A DNA stretch of 64,000 nt from Candidatus Berkelbacteria bacterium RIFCSPLOWO2_01_FULL_50_28 (GTDB taxonomy: Bacteria > Patescibacteria > UBA1384 > 2-12-FULL-50-11): contig MEZX01000001.1 of the NCBI GenBank assembly GCA_001774395.1, forward strand, positions 49,879-113,878, in the 5' to 3' direction. The notes under the pieces were generated by a model. It searched no databases and had not been told where the DNA came from. It saw only the letters and a program-made list of their open reading frames with translations. A program made the position numbers and the translations under genes. The number at the start of each line of letters is the position of its first letter. Within the stretch, counting starts at the first letter, position 1. Below are positions 60,603 through 64,000 of the stretch, one piece after another.

Positions 60603-60625
60603 GGTATTGGTATATAAATCCTTTA

Positions 60626-60758
60626 GAAAAAGTTCGGCGAGCCTGACCTACAAGGAGGTCCGAGAGCCGAACTTACTCCTTACCTCTGTGAGAAGCGGGC
60701 AGGGGTTGGAGTGCAGAGGATAGGGGGCCGCTTCGCAAGTAGGCCCCTTGTCCTCTGC
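60626..60758 (-). ncRNA. Candidate small structured RNA with terminator
   Basis: Reading the minus strand: a long hairpin (GCAGAGGA ... GGGGCC / GGCCCC ... TCCTCTGC, 60714-60758), a 39-nt linker, and a terminator-like hairpin AAGTTCGGC/GCCGAACTT (60630-60674) with an inner GACCT/AGGTC stem and five T after it (60626-60630). No ORF fits. The family is not recognised; it does not match tmRNA, 6S, RNase P or SRP consensus by eye. Length about 130-165 nt. It could instead be palindromic repeat debris. Confidence 0.45.
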
Positions 60759-60839
60759 AAAAAAAGGAGTGGGCCTCCCCACAAAATCTGCGTTGTCTGA
60801 TAGACATAAATCGTTCTAAGTTCTAAAATACAGTCCAGG

Positions 60840-61343
60840 ATGAAAAAATCTAAACCCAAATTATCTAAACTCGAAATAGAATTTACTCACGAACACGAGG
60901 CCCATCTTCGTTTGGCGGCCGAGTTTTCGAACTATCAGAAAAGGGTGGAGGCTGAGCGGGCGAGTTTAATTAAGCATGCTAGCCGCGACTTGCTGGAAAA
61001 ACTCTTTCCCATTTTTGATAATTTTTACCGGGCCAGTACTCACGCGCCGGAAGTTAGTTTAGAGGATCTGCCAAATTTGACCGAAGGTGATTATCAGAAA
61101 ATCTTTAACTATTTTTCCGGCCTACGTTTAATTGAGCGTCAGCTCGAGCAAGTTTTGGGCGAAGCTGGACTGAAGCGGATTCCGACAGCTGGTGTGGCCT
61201 TTGACCACAATCTCCACGAAGCGATCTCTCACGAACCTAGTGTCGATGTTCCGTCCGATCATATCATCGCTGAAATCGAAGCCGGTTGGCTGATAGACGA
61301 CACCGTCATCAAACCAGCTAAGGTTCGGGTTTCCAAGGGGTAA
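60840..61343 (+). CDS. grpE: Nucleotide exchange factor GrpE
   Basis: 167 residues. A Lys-rich N-terminus, coiled coil (EHEAHLRLAAEFSNYQKRVE; canonical 'ADFxNYRKR' variant), and the beta-domain with FDHNLHEAISHEPSVDVPSD and GWLIDDTVIKPAKVRVSKG. It exchanges ADP on DnaK, encoded 2.4 kb downstream. Its promoter does not contain the TGTAAAG palindrome. Confidence 0.94.
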   Translation: MKKSKPKLSKLEIEFTHEHEAHLRLAAEFSNYQKRVEAERASLIKHASRDLLEKLFPIFDNFYRASTHAPEVSLEDLPNLTEGDYQKIFNYFSGLRLIERQLEQVLGEAGLKRIPTAGVAFDHNLHEAISHEPSVDVPSDHIIAEIEAGWLIDDTVIKPAKVRVSKG

Positions 61344-61381
61344 AGTCTACTCCGAAAAAACATACGGCGGAATTTAATATT

Positions 61382-61396
61382 CAGGGCCTGGCCCTG
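61382..61396. promoter_or_regulatory. Palindrome upstream of the AlaRS-like/TrmB fusion
   Basis: CAGGGCC-T-GGCCCTG lies just upstream of a TACAAT -10-like box (61404-61409). Confidence 0.6.
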
Positions 61397-61429
61397 CAAG
61401 AGTTACAATAACCTTGATTGACTACAGGT

Positions 61430-63049
61430 ATGACAACTACTAAGCTTAGACACATAATGCAGTACTCAAACCAGCAGCTCAGAGAATTGATCCTAGCAAA
61501 ATTCGCCACCTATCCTGGTATTGAGATTCATCAAAAAGCATCCATGATTGGCGAGGCATTTCCTGGAACATTCAATCTGAGTTTTAACGAGCCCGACTTA
61601 CTTGAAGAGTTTGGGAGTAGAATTGAGTATACGAAGAATCTCTTCTTTACAAAGATTCAACCGGTGATCCGTCCAAATGATCTTCATGAAGTAATTGCTT
61701 TGCTAACCGACACAAAGCATTTGGGCACTTATGAATTGGGTGGGATATCAATTGCAGATATTGAAAGCGCAAATCTCTATGACCATCTACATAAGTTTAT
61801 TGAGGTATGTTCTCAACTTCTCTTCCAAGAGTGCGGATTAGACCCCAGGAAGGTTTATATCAAGGTATGTAAGGGTGGTTCAATCGAACAGCTAACGAAG
61901 GGGCACTACCAGATAAATAAGACGATACCAAGAGATACTTACACCTACACAGAGTGGAAAAACCATGGAATCCCAGAAGAAAATTTCATATGGAATGACA
62001 ATAGGGATACTTTCTTGAGCCTTTTTAACTTTAAAAACCCCACGCCATGGGGTTATAGAAATGAAATTCTTTATGATGTTGGCGAAGGCCTTGAGGAAGA
62101 GCACCTACTTGATATTGGAACTGTTGAATATTTTCCATGGAGACCAATCTTCGAAGAGAAAGAAGGATTCCGTTACTACATGACGAAAGATATCGTGCCG
62201 TGGGAATACGCAATGGTTGCGGGAGGATTTGGTATTGAGAGGCTATTAATGGCTGTTAACAATCTTAGCTCTGCTGTCGATTGCGACCATGTTAAGCCCC
62301 TATACGACACAATTTTAGCCGATGCGAACAATAAGGATAAGGAGGCCGCTTTTATCTTGACAGAGACGCTCCGTGTCTCTCACCGTGTGCTAGTAGACGG
62401 TGGGGGTTACGTAAACTTGAGTACCAACAGAAAACAGAAATTCAATCCTTATATCATAGCGATGCAAGCTGCAATTGAAACTTTAGGAATACCGTTAAAG
62501 AAAATTAGGGATTACCTTGGATTGAATGCATCTTTGCAGCCCTATTACCCAGAACTTGGTGATTTCGGTTTCGTAGCACGTCAAATTGGCTATACGTTTG
62601 AACGGAGATTCGACAACTATCCTGCATGGCCAATGGCTGAGTATTACGAGGGGAAGGAAGGGCTTATAAAGGTAGCTGACGAAATACTGAAGGAAAAAGG
62701 AATCGACGTCGATACGATCTTCTCAAGTGAACTCATGAGATTCGTCCCAGAATATAGTGACTATTTCAACAAGCTGAGACAGGAAAGGAAAATCTTTCTT
62801 CGGGCCATTACCGATAAAAGCGATGAAACAATTGAACGGAAGCAGAATGACGATAAGGAATATAGAAAAACAAAATTTTCGGACAAAATCGTCGAACATC
62901 TGAAGAGTGCCATCTACATTCTCGATAATAAGGTAGTAATGATTACCGCTACAGAGAGGGAACAGGGTGGAATGATTGTTGAGAACAAAGAAATCGTCCA
63001 GATTCTGAAAGTAATGTTCGAGAATACTTGGAACAAAACTGTGGATTAA
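61430..63049 (+). CDS. AlaRS-like catalytic domain fused to a TrmB-like effector domain
   Basis: 539 residues (an in-frame TTG at 61418 is possible). Residues about 30-340 resemble the class II AlaRS core: HLGTYELGGISIADIES, NEILYDVGEGLEEEHLLDIG, WRPIFEEKEGF, and motif 3-like GGFGIERLLMAVNN. Residues about 390-539 resemble the C-terminal PLD-like effector domain of TrmB-type regulators (EGLIKVADEILKEKGIDVDT, DNKVVMITATEREQGGMIVE, then NKEIVQILKVMFENTW). No HTH is seen. It may be an amino-acid or adenylate sensor rather than an aminoacylating enzyme; alaS is separate. A palindrome sits at each end of the gene. Confidence 0.62.
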   Translation: MTTTKLRHIMQYSNQQLRELILAKFATYPGIEIHQKASMIGEAFPGTFNLSFNEPDLLEEFGSRIEYTKNLFFTKIQPVIRPNDLHEVIALLTDTKHLGTYELGGISIADIESANLYDHLHKFIEVCSQLLFQECGLDPRKVYIKVCKGGSIEQLTKGHYQINKTIPRDTYTYTEWKNHGIPEENFIWNDNRDTFLSLFNFKNPTPWGYRNEILYDVGEGLEEEHLLDIGTVEYFPWRPIFEEKEGFRYYMTKDIVPWEYAMVAGGFGIERLLMAVNNLSSAVDCDHVKPLYDTILADANNKDKEAAFILTETLRVSHRVLVDGGGYVNLSTNRKQKFNPYIIAMQAAIETLGIPLKKIRDYLGLNASLQPYYPELGDFGFVARQIGYTFERRFDNYPAWPMAEYYEGKEGLIKVADEILKEKGIDVDTIFSSELMRFVPEYSDYFNKLRQERKIFLRAITDKSDETIERKQNDDKEYRKTKFSDKIVEHLKSAIYILDNKVVMITATEREQGGMIVENKEIVQILKVMFENTWNKTVD

Positions 63050-63051
63050 TA

Positions 63052-63070
63052 TGCAGGGCCAGGCCCTGCA
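63052..63070. promoter_or_regulatory. Palindrome directly after the AlaRS-like/TrmB stop
   Basis: TGCAGGGCC-A-GGCCCTGCA, 19-bp perfect palindrome, starts 3 nt past the stop and shares CAGGGCC-N-GGCCCTG with the upstream site. Confidence 0.65.
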
Positions 63071-63119
63071 ACGGTTAATATGTCCGGGTTTCAAAGGGGT
63101 AAAAGTGGATCGGCCGCGC

Positions 63120-63494
63120 CTAATTGGCGCGACCGCTGAGAACGTGGCGAATAGCTTCCTTGATTGCCCTAGCAATCTTGTTGTGGTCGAACTGGTAGTT
63201 TGCAACCGCATTTTCTGGTACGAGATGAACACTGCAGTAGCCATCCTCGTTTGGGTGCCAAACCCAGCGGAACGACTTGGGATGATATAGGAGCTCAACT
63301 GCCTGTCGAGCCGAACGGCTGATTAGGGTGAAGATAAACTGTTCTTGGACATCAAGCTCAGTCATATCTTTCGCCCATGATCCGTCTGAACGACGCTTGA
63401 CAGTGAACTCGAGCTGGCCGATCGGTATCTGGTTCGGGTGGAGCCGAACCGTCCACCAGGTATTCGTACTTATAATAGGAGGTTCAACTTTCAC
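63120..63494 (-). CDS. Hypothetical protein, 124 residues
   Basis: Starts MKVEPPIISTNTWWTVRLHP; contains VELLYHPKSFRWVWHPNEDG and ends HNKIARAIKEAIRHVLSGRA. Soluble, mixed alpha/beta. A hairpin (CGCGCC/GGCGCG) overlaps its stop. Transcribed away from dnaK, with the structured element B between. Family not recognised. Confidence 0.55.
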   Translation of the reverse strand: MKVEPPIISTNTWWTVRLHPNQIPIGQLEFTVKRRSDGSWAKDMTELDVQEQFIFTLISRSARQAVELLYHPKSFRWVWHPNEDGYCSVHLVPENAVANYQFDHNKIARAIKEAIRHVLSGRAN

Positions 63495-63547
63495 GAAATT
63501 ATTATACCTGATATTTGTGTAAAATCAGCCCCTGGGCGTTTCGGCCA

Positions 63548-63691
63548 TTGACCCCGCACTAACCAGCTGAACTTTTGTATCTTCAGCATCAATTTCACTA
63601 GGTGTGATAGCCCGCTGTTCACGAGAAATCTATGAAATGAGCCAAACAAAAGTTAGAGATAATGCTGTCAGCTGGTAAGTGCGGGGTTGAC
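63548..63691 (+). other. Structured heat-shock upstream element, copy B
   Basis: TTGAC at both ends (63548-63552, 63687-63691). Arms 63550-63570 and 63668-63688 pair at all but one position (A-A mismatch at the same place as in copy A). Interior helices 63571-63578/63646-63653 (ACTTTTGT/ACAAAAGT) and 63584-63589/63662-63667 (CAGCAT/ATGCTG) are interleaved. Confidence 0.72.
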
Positions 63692-63715
63692 AGAATGTAA
63701 AGGACGCTTTACATT
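63687..63715 (+). promoter_or_regulatory. dnaK heat-shock promoter with palindromic operator
   Basis: -35 TTGACA (63687-63692), 17-nt spacer, -10 TACATT (63710-63715). The palindrome TGTAAAGGACGCTTTACA occupies 63696-63713. Identical arms to the hsp20-fusion promoter; only the 4-nt centre differs. Confidence 0.82.
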
Positions 63716-63725
63716 GGTTATATCA

Positions 63726-63775
63726 TTGTAAAATTGAAAATTGATTGAAAACTGAAAATTGAGAACTGAAAATTA
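63726..63775 (+). repeat. AT-rich simple repeat in the dnaK leader
   Basis: Tandem variants of ATTGAAAATTGA / ACTGAAAATTGAGAACTG; inverse of the repeat at 39692-39725. It forms most of the roughly 70-nt 5' leader of dnaK. Confidence 0.6.
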
Positions 63776-63794
63776 ACGACTAAAAGGAGTTTAA

Positions 63795-64000
63795 ATGGCA
63801 AAAATTATTGGAATTGACTTGGGTACGACTAACTCAGCTTCGGCTGTTATTGAAGGTGGCAAAGCTAAAATGATCCCAACTGCTGAAGGCGGTAACTTAG
63901 TGCCGTCTATTGTGGCGATAAATAAAAAAGGTGAACGACTTGTAGGTACTCTTGCTAAACGGCAGTCCGTTACTAATCCAGAAAATACAGTTTATTCCGT
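63795..64000 (+). CDS. dnaK: Chaperone DnaK (partial, 5' end)
   Basis: ATG 63795 with an AAGGAG site 5 nt upstream. The translation MAKIIGIDLGTTNSASAVIE has the phosphate-1 loop of Hsp70, followed by PSIVAINKKGERLVG; the frame runs open to the right edge. It folds proteins with GrpE and DnaJ. Heat-shock control is suggested by the shared palindromic promoter. Confidence 0.95.
   Translation, partial: MAKIIGIDLGTTNSASAVIEGGKAKMIPTAEGGNLVPSIVAINKKGERLVGTLAKRQSVTNPENTVYS

Noticed and set aside
60626..60758. SRP (4.5S) or 6S RNA
   Set aside because: The AGGTCAGG word is present but the conserved SRP tetraloop region is not, and no 6S-type central bubble is seen.

Overview
The window looks like a chromosomal segment of a small-genome Patescibacteria (CPR)-type bacterium that carries an integrated element at its left end. 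Reasons: dense short operons, an alanyl-tRNA synthetase without its C-terminal domain, ComEC split into two genes, an FtsEX cassette, pilus proteins and a baseplate-J-like membrane protein, CCA-less tRNA genes, many start codons placed only 6-9 nt after a -10 box, and TGA used as an ordinary stop. Assignment to a lineage within that group is not possible from the sequence alone.

Layout. 1-6078: an integrated element in the 3' end of the tmRNA gene, with a large serine recombinase (4492-6078), a translationally coupled 57-residue ORF, and cargo that is partly broken: an amino-acid-type ABC permease and binding protein, a truncated DsbA-like protein fused antisense to the 5' part of a defence-type nuclease gene, and frameshifted DNA-binding remnants. 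6016-6399: tmRNA (minus). 6484-8505: MacB-like ABC exporter. 8518-9301: a structured DNA/RNA element, a promoter with a palindromic operator, and a gene fusing a Cro/CI-type helix-turn-helix to an Hsp20 chaperone domain. 9350-11702: cyclophilin, tRNA-Val, HTH/LAGLIDADG-like protein, polysaccharide deacetylase, tRNA-Glu. 11919-18720: pilin, glycosyltransferase and envelope proteins. 18725-21766: ftsE-ftsX plus a coiled-coil C39-type peptidase. 21811-28401: NRAMP-like transporter, TPR protein, secA, serS, greA. 28599-32034: histidine kinase, response regulator, PucR/CdaR-type regulator. 32131-36486: mreBCD-mrdA. 36535-41030: mltG, ruvX, a large membrane protein, and a PilM/FtsA-like ATPase. 41096-48001: a PaaX/Cas2-like regulator, alaS, a lytic transglycosylase, tRNA-Leu, comEA, recG. 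48048-56666: a carbohydrate block (GH94-like phosphorylase, GalT-like transferase, four GT4 glycosyltransferases, GDPD). 56659-60396: ruvC, yebC, an XRE regulator, comEC in two pieces. 60840-64000: grpE, an AlaRS-like/TrmB-like fusion, a small unknown gene, and the start of dnaK.

The most interesting signal is a heat-shock regulon built from two distant loci. The hsp20-fusion gene (8696) and dnaK (63795) have the same promoter design, TTGAC[T/A]-N17-TACATT, with the 18-bp palindrome TGTAAAG-N4-CTTTACA filling the spacer. Each promoter is preceded by a ~145-nt element whose 21-nt outer stem carries three compensatory base changes between the copies and whose interior shows the same pseudoknot order of helices. 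The HTH-Hsp20 fusion is the obvious candidate repressor that could sense unfolded protein directly. A second theme is three regulator-like genes (41596, 57949, 61430), each bracketed by two copies of its own private palindrome, one at the promoter and one at the 3' end.

Functions fit together as an envelope-centred region: cell-wall synthesis and shape (MreBCD, PBP2, MltG, FtsEX, SLT, deacetylase), DNA uptake (pilin, PilM, ComEA, ComEC), secretion and folding (SecA, cyclophilin, Hsp20, GrpE, DnaK), and recombination (RecG, RuvC, RuvX).
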